A stretch of DNA of 64,000 nucleotides from Candidatus Thalassarchaeaceae archaeon. GTDB taxonomy: Archaea; Thermoplasmatota; Poseidoniia; Poseidoniales; Thalassarchaeaceae. The stretch is taken from NCBI GenBank assembly GCA_943841885.1, contig CALSZZ010000002.1:216262-280261 (forward strand), in the 5' to 3' direction. Below the pieces are notes generated by a model. It did not search any database, had not been told where the DNA came from, and saw nothing but the letters and a program-made list of their open reading frames with translations. Below, in pieces: positions 17,552 to 26,995 of this stretch (its first letter is position 1; each line of letters begins with the position of its first letter). The translations under genes and the position numbers were made by a program.

Positions 17552-18583
17552 TTAATCACTATCAAAAAAACCAAATGGATCATCATTATCATTATCTTTA
17601 TTTTCTTCATCATTAGTTAATTCTAGAGAATTCATATTTATTTTTTCTAATTTTTCCTCCTGACCTAACATCCATTCTGGCATTTCCTTCATTCCACTAA
17701 GGACAGAAAAAGTTGTAAATGTAGCCATTGGTAATACTGAAATTGCAACTATCGAATCAAGTAAAGCCTTTTCAGGAATGTCTGCTTCATCAACTACGGT
17801 TTGAATGACTATTTTTTCTAATTGCATCTCATGCCATTGCTCATAATCAATTCCTAGCCAACCTAATGATAAAGCCAAAAAGAATCTTGCAAAAATCCAG
17901 TAAAGAATTAACGGCATCGTCCATGAAACTCTTCCAAATCTCCCTAAAATATTTCTTAATAGGTAAGCAAACCCAATTAATCTAGAAGAAATTAATGGAT
18001 GTATCCTTATTGCAGCCCACAGTGCTATTAAGTACCCTATTATTCCTAATTGAAAGGCAGAGTCTGACTTAACCAAATTATCAGGCATTCCTTCCATTAT
18101 TATTAATGGTACTGCAATAAGGATGACTTGCAATGGAATAGCTAGTAATTGCAAACCTCCGTGGACAGTCATTATATCATAATCTTCCTTCTTAATTTTA
18201 TTATGTACCAATCTACTCATTGCTCCATGTGGTGTTTTATACGCATTTATTCTCGCTCTATCAATCATCTCTGGATCATTTTTTCTTCTACTCATTCCAC
18301 TTACGACAAGCCATCCTCCATTATTTGAAACATAAAATGGAGTATAACCACTCATAACTAATGCAAGACCAAGCGAAATAATTCCATATGTTACTCCTGC
18401 TACAATTATCCAACTTATCATCTCAGTCCTTAGACCAATACTAGCATTATCAAGATCTATGTCAATCAAGTATGCAATCGAGAATAGGAATGTCGGCACA
18501 ATTGTAACTTGACATATTATGATTATGGCTAAATGGAACCGTTTGATTAAATTCCCGCCTACACTCACGTACTGACGTCTCAT
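17552..18583 (-). CDS. Polytopic membrane protein of unknown function
   Basis: 343 residues with about seven membrane helices and an acidic C-terminal tail ('NDEENKDNDNDDPFGFFDSD'). A soluble loop of about 55 residues ('NNGGWLVVSGMSRRKNDPEMIDRARINAYKTPHGAMSRL') follows the second helix. I do not recognise the family. It is divergent from the giant surface protein gene, with 137 AT-rich bases between that must hold both promoters. Confidence 0.55.
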   Translation of the reverse strand: MRRQYVSVGGNLIKRFHLAIIIICQVTIVPTFLFSIAYLIDIDLDNASIGLRTEMISWIIVAGVTYGIISLGLALVMSGYTPFYVSNNGGWLVVSGMSRRKNDPEMIDRARINAYKTPHGAMSRLVHNKIKKEDYDIMTVHGGLQLLAIPLQVILIAVPLIIMEGMPDNLVKSDSAFQLGIIGYLIALWAAIRIHPLISSRLIGFAYLLRNILGRFGRVSWTMPLILYWIFARFFLALSLGWLGIDYEQWHEMQLEKIVIQTVVDEADIPEKALLDSIVAISVLPMATFTTFSVLSGMKEMPEWMLGQEEKLEKINMNSLELTNDEENKDNDNDDPFGFFDSD

Positions 18584-18720
18584 TCAATAGAGATAAGGTC
18601 TTCATTTGATATCTATCTTGGAGTAATTGTTTTAACATATTTTTTGGAATTCCATGAGTTTAAAAATTCAAACTTTCACCCCATACTTTCATAGATAAAA
18701 GTACATTCGAATACCTGTAC

Positions 18721-21700
18721 ATGCGTAGTCTCTATTCCTATGCCGTCGTGGCAGCCTTTCTTCTTGTAAGTGCTTATCCGATGATATCTTCTACAGATTT
18801 TGATAATACCAATCCTTCCAAAGCCAATTCTAAGTCTGATGCTGTAGATTTTAGAGCGCTTGATATAGAATTAGGAAATTCTTCTGGTGCACCAATGGAA
18901 TGGGATCAACCGGATAATTCCGTTCAGGAATATCTAATCAAAGGAACTCCAATTCAAATTAATGTAACATTTATTCAATTAGGTTTTCAGCCAACACAAG
19001 TAACCGCAAATGCCACTTTACAAATTTGGCATCCCATTGGCTTCATGGTAAAAGAATGGAGATTCAACGTCTCGTTAGCAGGTTCCCAATCTGACAGATT
19101 GGATTTTATTTGGACTCCAAACACAGCACATAGTACTTTGAATGATGAAGGTTTATTGGCAGGAGGCATGGTAATAGTAGGCCAAGTTGATGCCGGTCTA
19201 CAAGATGGTAACACTGACAATAACAGAGTCGAGCGAGAAGTCCCCGTGGCCGCATGGTCTGACGATATGGATAACGGTAATTGCGGCGATGAAGGTGGTG
19301 AGGGAAAATATTGTACCAATACACCCCAAGGATATGGTAGGCCGACTTGGTTTGGAGCAGGTTATGAACAAAATGGACAGACTCTCGATGGAGATTTTCC
19401 AACTGGCACTTGGAGAATGGAGAATAATAATAGTGTAAACGGAGATTGGCATTGGAAAGTTTCCGGAGATGACAGCAATAGATATGCTTCAAATAGGTAT
19501 GATAGATTACATTGGGCTTGGGTAACTACCAGTAATCAAGATGGCTGTGCTGACGGCATTTGGGGAGATAATTATGAACACGGTTTGGGCCAAGGAGGAT
19601 ATACTTCAGCAATGTCCTCACTATATTCGCAATATATCTGTAAAGTCAAGGTAAAAAGTCCAAATTTTTATTCAATGCAAATTGTAACGAATGCTTGGGG
19701 TGATATGGATAATGGAGACTCAGTATTATTAGAAACTGATTCTGGATATGATGTTCATTATTATAATTATACGGAACAAAATCTTTCTACTAATGAAGGC
19801 GAGTGGTCTAGATTAATATGGAATGTCTCTGATTTACATCAAAGTGATGGTTTTTATCTCTCCTTTTTATTCTTATCTGATGGCTCCGATGCGAATGAGG
19901 GAATTCACCTAGATTCTTTCCTAATATTTGGTATCGAACGCTATCCAGAGTATACATTGGACGCTCAATGTAATGATCCGTTGCCTAATTCATATATCGT
20001 TTTGGCAGCCGACCCCAGTCCTCCATCACTTCATTGTAGAATAATGAATAAAGGATACATCGATATCACTTTGAGGTATTTTACCGTTTTATCTAATCAA
20101 TCTTGGATGTATAAATATCCCTTGCGAATAGATTCAAATAATTTAGTTGATCATGATAATTATGTTGTGAGCAAGGTAATTAAAGCAAGAACCGTTACTG
20201 ATGTTTGGTTTAATTTATCTATACCTGATGGAACTGTAGTTCAGGAGATAGATTGGATAGTTGATATTAATGATGGGGTTCAAAATAATTCAAAATTTGC
20301 ATTAGTAATTCCAGTTAAAGTCGAGCCAACATATTCAATTACCCTATCTCCTGATAAATTATTAAATCCTGCTGCTACATTACTGCCAGGAGATTCAACA
20401 AATATTACTATGAATTTAAAAAATAATGGTAATCAGATTGCTACCTGGAATCTAGGTGGTTCTTTCGATACAAACGAATGGCCATCAGAGTACATAAAAT
20501 GGTATGATACTGCTACGAATCAACAAATTTCTTTATTAAATTCTTCAATAAATGAGGAATTCGTTCTAAATGCAGAAATTACAGTTCCTGAAGGCCTAGC
20601 GCCAGGGATTTATACGCTATCTTTGATTGCCAATGGTAGGTCTCCTGCTATATTCCAAGCAGAAATACTTCTTTACATTGAAGTACCTGTTTATCACGAT
20701 TTAGTAGTTGCGCCAATAAAAAATGAGTTATTTGCTCCTGCAAATGGCTTCGGCAAAGTAATTGAAATATTTTTAATCAACAATGGAAATACTGAAGAAT
20801 CATTCGATATCTCCGTAACTACTGATTATTGGCAACTACTTCCATCTGCTAGTACACAATTTACTTCAGGTATTCCCCCTAATGGTGGCGATACTACTAT
20901 ATCTCTTCTTTTGCCTATGAATAAGGGTGTTGAGAATGGTACTTACGAAGTCACTGTTATAGCGACTAGTAGGATTAATCCAGATTTTTCATTTAGCTCA
21001 AGTGTTTACGTAACAGTGCCTGTCACCTATCTTGTGGAAATTCCTGATTTAGATATGACTGAGGAAATTTTCGGAGCAGGTAGTGATGACAGAACTCTTC
21101 GCTGGGAAATTTGGAATAAAGGAAATACAGTCGATGCCTTTGATATTTCTTTTTCTCATGTCTCTGATGTATTTACTTCGGCTCAAGGATTAAATAATGG
21201 ACGAACTCCATACATTCCAGCAGGTACATCTTATAATTTGTCAGTTAGCTATTCATTCGGCGAGGATGCAGATGGCTCAAGGAAGATAACTTTACAGGCC
21301 ACTAGTATTGAATCTGCAGAAAGTGGTTTATCAGTATTAGGAAGTGGAGAGGCTCTTTTCAATGTTGGAACTGTTGGATGGTTACGTTCTTCTCCTCCTT
21401 CTCCATTTTCCGATGCTATGGAAATTTTTGAAGCAGGAGATTACTATTCCTTGACATTTACTATCTCAAGTATGCATCCCACTGAAGATCAACAGGTCAG
21501 GACAGAAGTTGATCTAGAAAATCAATATACTATTTACAGAGCTTGGTTAGATGAAGAAGATAGTAATTTCGTCCTAAAGGCAGGAGAAGAAAGAGATGTC
21601 ACAATTTACCTAGATGTGAGGTCTGCCGACCTCGTTAATTTAGAAATGAATCAAGTAGATTTTGATGTTTCTTTAGTAGTTAGTAGCGAATTAGATGTTT

Positions 21701-22152
21701 CCACCAGAACTGTATCAATCAGTTTGGTTAAACCTGAACCAATAGAGGACGGTCCAGATGCTGGAAATATTGCATGGATTACAGGAAATGTAATAATAAT
21801 AATTGCAGGTTTAGTAGTATTTTTGGGCATATCTCTTGTGTCTTTGCGCATCATCAGAAAAGCCAATGCTCCCTTGGAGGAAATTTCTACCTTGGATGGG
21901 TATAATATGTCCATAGAGGGATGGAATGGTGAAAAATCTGACTCAAATTTAGAATTACCTTCAACAGATAAGGTTGCAAACTCAATGTTTGGTGGTTCGG
22001 AAGAAATATTCCAGCAACAACCTCCGCAACCCGAATCTCTCCAATCATCAGAACATCCTCCACTTCCAGAAAATGGATTACCCGATGGCTGGACTATGGA
22101 ACAATGGATTCATTACGGCCAAGAATGGTTGGATGAAAAAATAAATGAATAA
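18721..22152 (+). CDS. Giant surface protein with CARDB/NEW3-like repeats
   Basis: 1143 residues. A signal peptide ('LYSYAVVAAFLLVSAYPMISS') leads a long extracellular region. An early part resembles a CARDB-like domain ('VTFIQLGFQPTQVTANATLQIW'); then come at least four beta-sandwich repeats with 'NNGN...ATWNL' or 'NKGNTVDAFDIS' blocks, as in NEW3/NPCBM-associated domains. One membrane helix ('NVIIIIAGLVVFLGISLVSL') sits near 1030. The cytosolic tail ends in 'LPDGWTMEQWIHYGQEWLD', a compact Trp-rich motif. A structural or adhesive role is inferred. Several 'N-[ST]' sites would allow glycosylation. Confidence 0.65.
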   Translation: MRSLYSYAVVAAFLLVSAYPMISSTDFDNTNPSKANSKSDAVDFRALDIELGNSSGAPMEWDQPDNSVQEYLIKGTPIQINVTFIQLGFQPTQVTANATLQIWHPIGFMVKEWRFNVSLAGSQSDRLDFIWTPNTAHSTLNDEGLLAGGMVIVGQVDAGLQDGNTDNNRVEREVPVAAWSDDMDNGNCGDEGGEGKYCTNTPQGYGRPTWFGAGYEQNGQTLDGDFPTGTWRMENNNSVNGDWHWKVSGDDSNRYASNRYDRLHWAWVTTSNQDGCADGIWGDNYEHGLGQGGYTSAMSSLYSQYICKVKVKSPNFYSMQIVTNAWGDMDNGDSVLLETDSGYDVHYYNYTEQNLSTNEGEWSRLIWNVSDLHQSDGFYLSFLFLSDGSDANEGIHLDSFLIFGIERYPEYTLDAQCNDPLPNSYIVLAADPSPPSLHCRIMNKGYIDITLRYFTVLSNQSWMYKYPLRIDSNNLVDHDNYVVSKVIKARTVTDVWFNLSIPDGTVVQEIDWIVDINDGVQNNSKFALVIPVKVEPTYSITLSPDKLLNPAATLLPGDSTNITMNLKNNGNQIATWNLGGSFDTNEWPSEYIKWYDTATNQQISLLNSSINEEFVLNAEITVPEGLAPGIYTLSLIANGRSPAIFQAEILLYIEVPVYHDLVVAPIKNELFAPANGFGKVIEIFLINNGNTEESFDISVTTDYWQLLPSASTQFTSGIPPNGGDTTISLLLPMNKGVENGTYEVTVIATSRINPDFSFSSSVYVTVPVTYLVEIPDLDMTEEIFGAGSDDRTLRWEIWNKGNTVDAFDISFSHVSDVFTSAQGLNNGRTPYIPAGTSYNLSVSYSFGEDADGSRKITLQATSIESAESGLSVLGSGEALFNVGTVGWLRSSPPSPFSDAMEIFEAGDYYSLTFTISSMHPTEDQQVRTEVDLENQYTIYRAWLDEEDSNFVLKAGEERDVTIYLDVRSADLVNLEMNQVDFDVSLVVSSELDVSTRTVSISLVKPEPIEDGPDAGNIAWITGNVIIIIAGLVVFLGISLVSLRIIRKANAPLEEISTLDGYNMSIEGWNGEKSDSNLELPSTDKVANSMFGGSEEIFQQQPPQPESLQSSEHPPLPENGLPDGWTMEQWIHYGQEWLDEKINE

Positions 22153-22230
22153 TTTTCAAACTAATCTTGTGCGAGGACTTATGACTAATAATACGGTGCC
22201 AAGTACAAGTGGTATAACGGAAGTGATTTA

Positions 22231-23841
22231 ATGTATAATGGACAACAACCAATTTTCATAATGAAAGAAGGAACACAAAGAACAAGCGGACGTACCGCAC
22301 AGAGTAATAATATCGCAGCCGCCAAAGCCGTGGCCGATGCTGTAAGATCTACTCTTGGGCCTAAGGGAATGGATAAAATGTTAGTAGATAGCATGGGCGA
22401 CGTAGTAATCACAAATGATGGTGCCACAATTTTGAAAGAAATGGATATAGAACACCCTGCTGCAAAAATGATCATAGAGATAGCAAAAACCCAAGAACAA
22501 CATTGCTATGACGGGACTACGAGTGCAGTTGTCATAGCTGGGGAATTATTAAAAAGAAGTGAAGATTTAGTTGAACAGAATGTTCATCCAACTGTAATTT
22601 GTGAAGGATTTAGACTTGCATCCGATAAAGCGGCTGAAATGATAGAGAACCATGCGATTGATGTATCTCCTGAAACATTGGAGGAAGTTGCTAAAACAGC
22701 ATTAACTGGTAAAAGTGCGGGTGCAGTTAAAGAATTCTTGGCAGATATTAGTGTGCGTGCAGTATTATCAGTTGCCCAAGAGATTGATGGCATGATGGTG
22801 GTGGACTTAGACGATGTAAAAGTTGAGAAGAAACAGGGTGGTTCAATAAGAGATAGTTCTCTGATAGATGGAATAATTTTGGATAAAGAAAGAGTCCATT
22901 CTGGAATGCCAAGAATGGTTTCTAATTCGAAAATCGCCTTGATAAATTCTGCAATAGAAGTTAAGAAGACAGAGGTTGATGCCAAAATACAAATCACAGA
23001 TCCAAATATGTTGTCAAAATTCATGGCAGAAGAAGAGAACTATCTAAAATCATTAGTAGATAAAATATCATCAGTTGGCGCAAATGTAATTATCTGTCAA
23101 AAAGGAATAGATGATTTAGCCCAACATCACATGGCAAAATCTGGTATTTTTGCAATAAGGAGGGCCAAAAAGAGTGATATGGAGGCATTATCCAAAGCAA
23201 CTGGTGGCAATATAGTAACAAATATTGATGATTTATCTGTAGATGATTTAGGAATTGCCGCCAAAGTCGAAGAAAAGAAGATAGGTGATTCTGATATGGT
23301 ATTCATCACTGGTTGCCCTGAGGCAAAAAGTGTTTCAGTTCTGCTCAGAGGTGGTACTGAACATGTCGTAGATGAAATTCGCAGGGCATTTGATGATGCA
23401 ATTGGTGTGGTTGCAGTCGCACATGAAGATGGTGCAGTATTAACTGGAGGAGGGTCCGTTCTTGCCGCAATAAGTCGTGGCCTTCGTTCTTATGCTGAGG
23501 GCATAGGAGGAAGGGAGCAGATGGCTATTGAGGCATTCTCCGGCGCTCTTGAGGTAATACCTCGTACTCTTGCTGAAAATGCAGGACTTGATCCTGTCAA
23601 TACAATCATAGACTTACGTAAAGCTCATTCTGAAGGAAAATCAACTTTTGGAGTTAACGTATACGATGGAGGAGTTGTAGACATGAATCACGCCAAGGTA
23701 TTCGAGCCAAGTAGAGTAGTAGAACAAGCTATACAAAGTGCCTCGGAGACTGCTGTGATGATTCTAAGGATTGATGATGTTATTTCTAGTCGAAGTGCGG
23801 GTCCAATGGAAGCCGGAGAATTCGACGGAATGGGTATGTAA
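22231..23841 (+). CDS. thsA: Thermosome (group II chaperonin) subunit
   Basis: 536 residues. Characteristic blocks are '[33 protein letters not shown]', '[21 protein letters not shown]', the nucleotide-binding '[14 protein letters not shown]', '[10 protein letters not shown]' and '[14 protein letters not shown]'. It folds proteins in a two-ring ATP-driven complex in the cytoplasm. The C-terminal tail ('[13 protein letters not shown]') ends in the usual Gly/Met-rich form. The ATG at 22231 gives an N-terminus typical of archaeal subunits ('[12 protein letters not shown]'). Confidence 0.97.
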   Translation: MYNGQQPIFIMKEGTQRTSGRTAQSNNIAAAKAVADAVRSTLGPKGMDKMLVDSMGDVVITNDGATILKEMDIEHPAAKMIIEIAKTQEQHCYDGTTSAVVIAGELLKRSEDLVEQNVHPTVICEGFRLASDKAAEMIENHAIDVSPETLEEVAKTALTGKSAGAVKEFLADISVRAVLSVAQEIDGMMVVDLDDVKVEKKQGGSIRDSSLIDGIILDKERVHSGMPRMVSNSKIALINSAIEVKKTEVDAKIQITDPNMLSKFMAEEENYLKSLVDKISSVGANVIICQKGIDDLAQHHMAKSGIFAIRRAKKSDMEALSKATGGNIVTNIDDLSVDDLGIAAKVEEKKIGDSDMVFITGCPEAKSVSVLLRGGTEHVVDEIRRAFDDAIGVVAVAHEDGAVLTGGGSVLAAISRGLRSYAEGIGGREQMAIEAFSGALEVIPRTLAENAGLDPVNTIIDLRKAHSEGKSTFGVNVYDGGVVDMNHAKVFEPSRVVEQAIQSASETAVMILRIDDVISSRSAGPMEAGEFDGMGM

Positions 23842-23938
23842 TTACTCCTTCCTTTTGTGATGTTTTTGACATTTAAAAAACGAGACTTATAATAATCGGT
23901 CACTAGTGGAAAGGGTTGTATAACTAACAGGTGTTACG

Positions 23939-26134
23939 ATGTCTGACAATTCTCCGCTTCTAATTTTATTTGGGTCTCAATCTGGTAATTCTGAAGAGAT
24001 AGCAACTCAAGCAGCTAAAGCTGCCACGTCACATGGCCTTCTAGCAACAGTAAAGTCCATGGATGAAACTTCAATTTCAGAGATTTCTAATAATAACAGA
24101 GTTTTGATTTGCTGTAGTACGTGGGGTGATGGAGAACAACCCGATAATGCTGAAGAACTATGGGAGGCCGTTAATGCTAATGAAGATATTAATTTAGAAG
24201 GCGTTAGCTTTTCTGTCCTTGCTCTGGGAGATTCATCATATGACTTGTTCTGTGAATCAGGGAAAGAATGGGATAATTGGTTCGAATCCAAAGGTGCAAC
24301 TAGAATACATCCTCGTGTAGATTGTGATGTAGATTATGAAGAACCAGCGAAATTATGGATGGATGCTGCTTTGCAAATTATGGCATCAGTAGAAGACAGC
24401 ACTGCCGAACAAATCCCCAAAGAATCTGTAACAATTCTCGATGAGCAAGTTGACGATGAAATCAATAGTTCTGTTGATTCTTCAGAATTCGACTCTTCAG
24501 GTATGGATGTAGACTCCTTTCTAAACGCGGGAGATAGGAGCCTTACTGTTTTATTTGGTTCGCAATCAGGCAACTCTGAAGAATTGGCCGCAAAGATAGT
24601 AAAAGAATCCTCTAAATATGGACTTATTGGAACAGTTCATGATATGGATGGTTTTGATTTCAATTCACTTTCGAAACATAAGAGAGTACTCATAGTTTGT
24701 TCAACTTGGGGCGAAGGAGAAATGCCAGATAATGCTGAAGAACTATGGAAAAACGCTAACCTTGAAAACAACCCTATCCTGAAAGGATTAAATTTTTCTG
24801 TCCTATCTTTAGGAGATTCTAGTTATGAATTATTTTGTCAATCAGGTAAAGATTGGGATCGTCGTTTTGAAGAATTAGGTGCTAATAGACTCGTTGCTAG
24901 GGTTGATTGTGATGTGGACTACGATTCCTTGGCTACCCAATGGACTTTAGAATCTCTAATACACATGTCTGCTGTAGATGGAACTGGTAATTTCCAAGAA
25001 GAAAAAATAGACTTGATTCGTAACTATGTAGACGGTTCTGACGCGGTTGGTGCAACAGGTGATGACGGTTTTAGTATCCCATCTTTAATATCTGAAAATA
25101 TACAAGTAGAAATTTCTATTTTTAGATATGATCCTGAAAGTAAATCGAGAGGAAAGGATGCATGGATTTGCTCTCTTCCAGGCCATATGTCTGTGTTGCA
25201 AACTCTAAGGACACTCAAATCCTCACATGATGGAAGTCTTACGTTCAGGGATGGATATTGCAATGATCCAAACACTGCCATTACAATAAATGGAAGATTG
25301 ACGCTACCGGGAACATTACGTCTTGATGCACTACCATTGAATGATGACGGTATTCTATCATTAAAATTGGCGCCTCTTCCATGTTTTGAGGTCATAAGAG
25401 ACTTACTTGTTGATACATGGACATTAGAAAGAAAGAGAGAATCAAGTAAACCTTGGATGGTTGCTGCTACCAGGGAAGGTAAAAGTACTCCTCAAGGACC
25501 TATGGGAACTATGTCTCAATCTACTGCGTCTTATTTGCATTCAATCAAGAACTTTCCAAGTTTTCCACTACTACATGCATGCTCTGATTCAACTCCCTTC
25601 TCAGAAAATTATATTGGGCCATCTCTAGTTGTCACTTCATGGGCTAGAAAAAATGATCCTCGTACTTCAGATACTAAAAAGTTAGAGATAGAAAACTATC
25701 TATCATCCTCCATTGGAATTAAGGCAGAGACAGATTTATCTTCAATACGCCGTCAAATATCTGTCTCTGATTCAATATCTGAAGCATTATTAGATGCAAA
25801 AACTTCCTCTCTTAATTCTGATTCTTTCAATGGAAGACACGGAAAATATGTTTGGTGGTACACTTGGTCAATCAAGAGTAGTGGTAAAGTAAATGATACA
25901 GTTATTTTTAGACAAGTATTAGGTCCTCTGGGGCTACTTAGTAATCTATTTTCAGGAGTTACTGCGAGAATGCTACTTGGATTCACTAGAACCGGAGGAA
26001 ATATGATTAACAATGGTCTAGGGATGATTCTTCCTCCTGCTGGAATCGGTAAAATGCCAAGACAATTTAATTCTTCAGTAGGAAACCATCATGAAGTTGT
26101 AGCCATATTCAATGAATTGGATGGTAGATTCTAA
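23939..26134 (+). CDS. Tandem flavodoxin domains fused to a cysteine-depleted SdhB-like module
   Basis: 731 residues. Domain 1 (about 6-150) and domain 2 (about 200-345) are near-duplicates of the CysJ/cytochrome-P450-reductase type flavodoxin: 'FGSQSGNSEE' (FMN phosphate loop), 'CSTWGDGEQPDNAEELW' or 'CSTWGEGEMPDNAEELW', and 'LGDSSYDLFCESGKEWD'. From about 388 the sequence follows a succinate dehydrogenase/fumarate reductase iron-sulfur subunit: 'ISIFRYDPES', 'HMSVLQTLRTLK', 'SLTFRDGYCNDPNTAITINGRLTLPG', 'PLPCFEVIRDLLVD', 'ERKRESSKPWM' and 'ENYIGPSLVVTSWARKNDPRTSD'. The [2Fe-2S] ligands are reduced to at most one Cys, and the two C-terminal CxxCxxCxxxCP motifs are absent. It overlaps the next gene by one base (TAATG), suggesting a two-subunit complex. 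I know of no described protein with this layout. Confidence 0.75.
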   Translation: MSDNSPLLILFGSQSGNSEEIATQAAKAATSHGLLATVKSMDETSISEISNNNRVLICCSTWGDGEQPDNAEELWEAVNANEDINLEGVSFSVLALGDSSYDLFCESGKEWDNWFESKGATRIHPRVDCDVDYEEPAKLWMDAALQIMASVEDSTAEQIPKESVTILDEQVDDEINSSVDSSEFDSSGMDVDSFLNAGDRSLTVLFGSQSGNSEELAAKIVKESSKYGLIGTVHDMDGFDFNSLSKHKRVLIVCSTWGEGEMPDNAEELWKNANLENNPILKGLNFSVLSLGDSSYELFCQSGKDWDRRFEELGANRLVARVDCDVDYDSLATQWTLESLIHMSAVDGTGNFQEEKIDLIRNYVDGSDAVGATGDDGFSIPSLISENIQVEISIFRYDPESKSRGKDAWICSLPGHMSVLQTLRTLKSSHDGSLTFRDGYCNDPNTAITINGRLTLPGTLRLDALPLNDDGILSLKLAPLPCFEVIRDLLVDTWTLERKRESSKPWMVAATREGKSTPQGPMGTMSQSTASYLHSIKNFPSFPLLHACSDSTPFSENYIGPSLVVTSWARKNDPRTSDTKKLEIENYLSSSIGIKAETDLSSIRRQISVSDSISEALLDAKTSSLNSDSFNGRHGKYVWWYTWSIKSSGKVNDTVIFRQVLGPLGLLSNLFSGVTARMLLGFTRTGGNMINNGLGMILPPAGIGKMPRQFNSSVGNHHEVVAIFNELDGRF

Positions 26135-26994
26135 TGCCATTGAAGTATGCATATCATCCCGGTAATGTCTCTCACAGTAGCGCTCCAGAAGTTAATGATA
26201 CCGTAATCCCTTTGGCAAGATCATTGAATATAGAATTAATCCCATTGGAGGGTGCAACTAGTTGTGGCGCAGGCATTGTTCGTCAAGCTAATAAAAGACT
26301 CCAACTAACTTTGAATGCACGTACATTTGCGATGGCTGAATCTCTAGGTTTGGATATATTGACTCCTTGCGCTACTACATCAGGAAATTTAAATGAAGAC
26401 TTGTATACATTAAATAATAATCCAATTTTACTAGCAGAAGTAAATACAGTACTGCAAAAAACATGTGGTTTACAATTCAATGGCTCAATAAATGTTCATC
26501 ATTTACTCCATGTGTTAGTGGATGAAGTTGGCTTAGAAAAAGTATCTAAAGCTGTTAAAAATCCAATTAACTTCAATATTGCGGGTTACTATGGCCCGAA
26601 TATGCAGCAATCAGGGATGTGCGGAGGGGATAATCCATATGACCCCTCATATCTAGAGAAATTGATTGAAGCAATAGGGGGTAATCCTGTAATTTGGGAC
26701 AGTAGAACTCAAAGTGTTGGAGTACCAGGTTTACTTTCTGAAGAGCCCACAGTTTTGAAGCAATCCGCAAATGTAATCATGGACGCTAAAGATGAAGGTG
26801 CAGAAATTATCGTAAGTGCCTGTAATCTTTCACATACTGTTCTTGATATATATCAGGGCAAAGCATCAAGACAGGTTAAATATCCAATTAATATGCCAAT
26901 AATTCATATGACGGAACTGCTCGATTTCGCCTTTGGACATCATAATACAAGACTTGCTCAACTAAGAACCAGAATCGCGGTAATAGGTAACTAG
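26134..26994 (+). CDS. HdrB/SdhE-like CCG-domain protein with lost cluster cysteines
   Basis: 286 residues. The alignment by eye to heterodisulfide reductase subunit B is clear: 'LKYAYHPGNVSHSS' (HdrB 'FLGC'), 'IELIPLEGATSCGAG' (HdrB 'CC'), 'GLDILTPCATTSGNL' (HdrB 'CNGCYGSL'), 'HHLLHVLVDEVGLEKV', 'NIAGYYGPNMQQ' (HdrB 'HYGCH'), 'SVGVPG' (HdrB 'CCGAGGG') and 'IIVSACNLSH' (HdrB 'VCPFCH'). Each CCG motif normally holds five cysteines for a noncubane [4Fe-4S] cluster. Here the first keeps two and the second one. It is translationally coupled to the flavodoxin-SdhB-like gene, as SdhB and SdhE/TfrB partners are. Intact folding with lost clusters is inferred. Confidence 0.75.
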   Translation: MPLKYAYHPGNVSHSSAPEVNDTVIPLARSLNIELIPLEGATSCGAGIVRQANKRLQLTLNARTFAMAESLGLDILTPCATTSGNLNEDLYTLNNNPILLAEVNTVLQKTCGLQFNGSINVHHLLHVLVDEVGLEKVSKAVKNPINFNIAGYYGPNMQQSGMCGGDNPYDPSYLEKLIEAIGGNPVIWDSRTQSVGVPGLLSEEPTVLKQSANVIMDAKDEGAEIIVSACNLSHTVLDIYQGKASRQVKYPINMPIIHMTELLDFAFGHHNTRLAQLRTRIAVIGN

Positions 26995-26995
26995 C

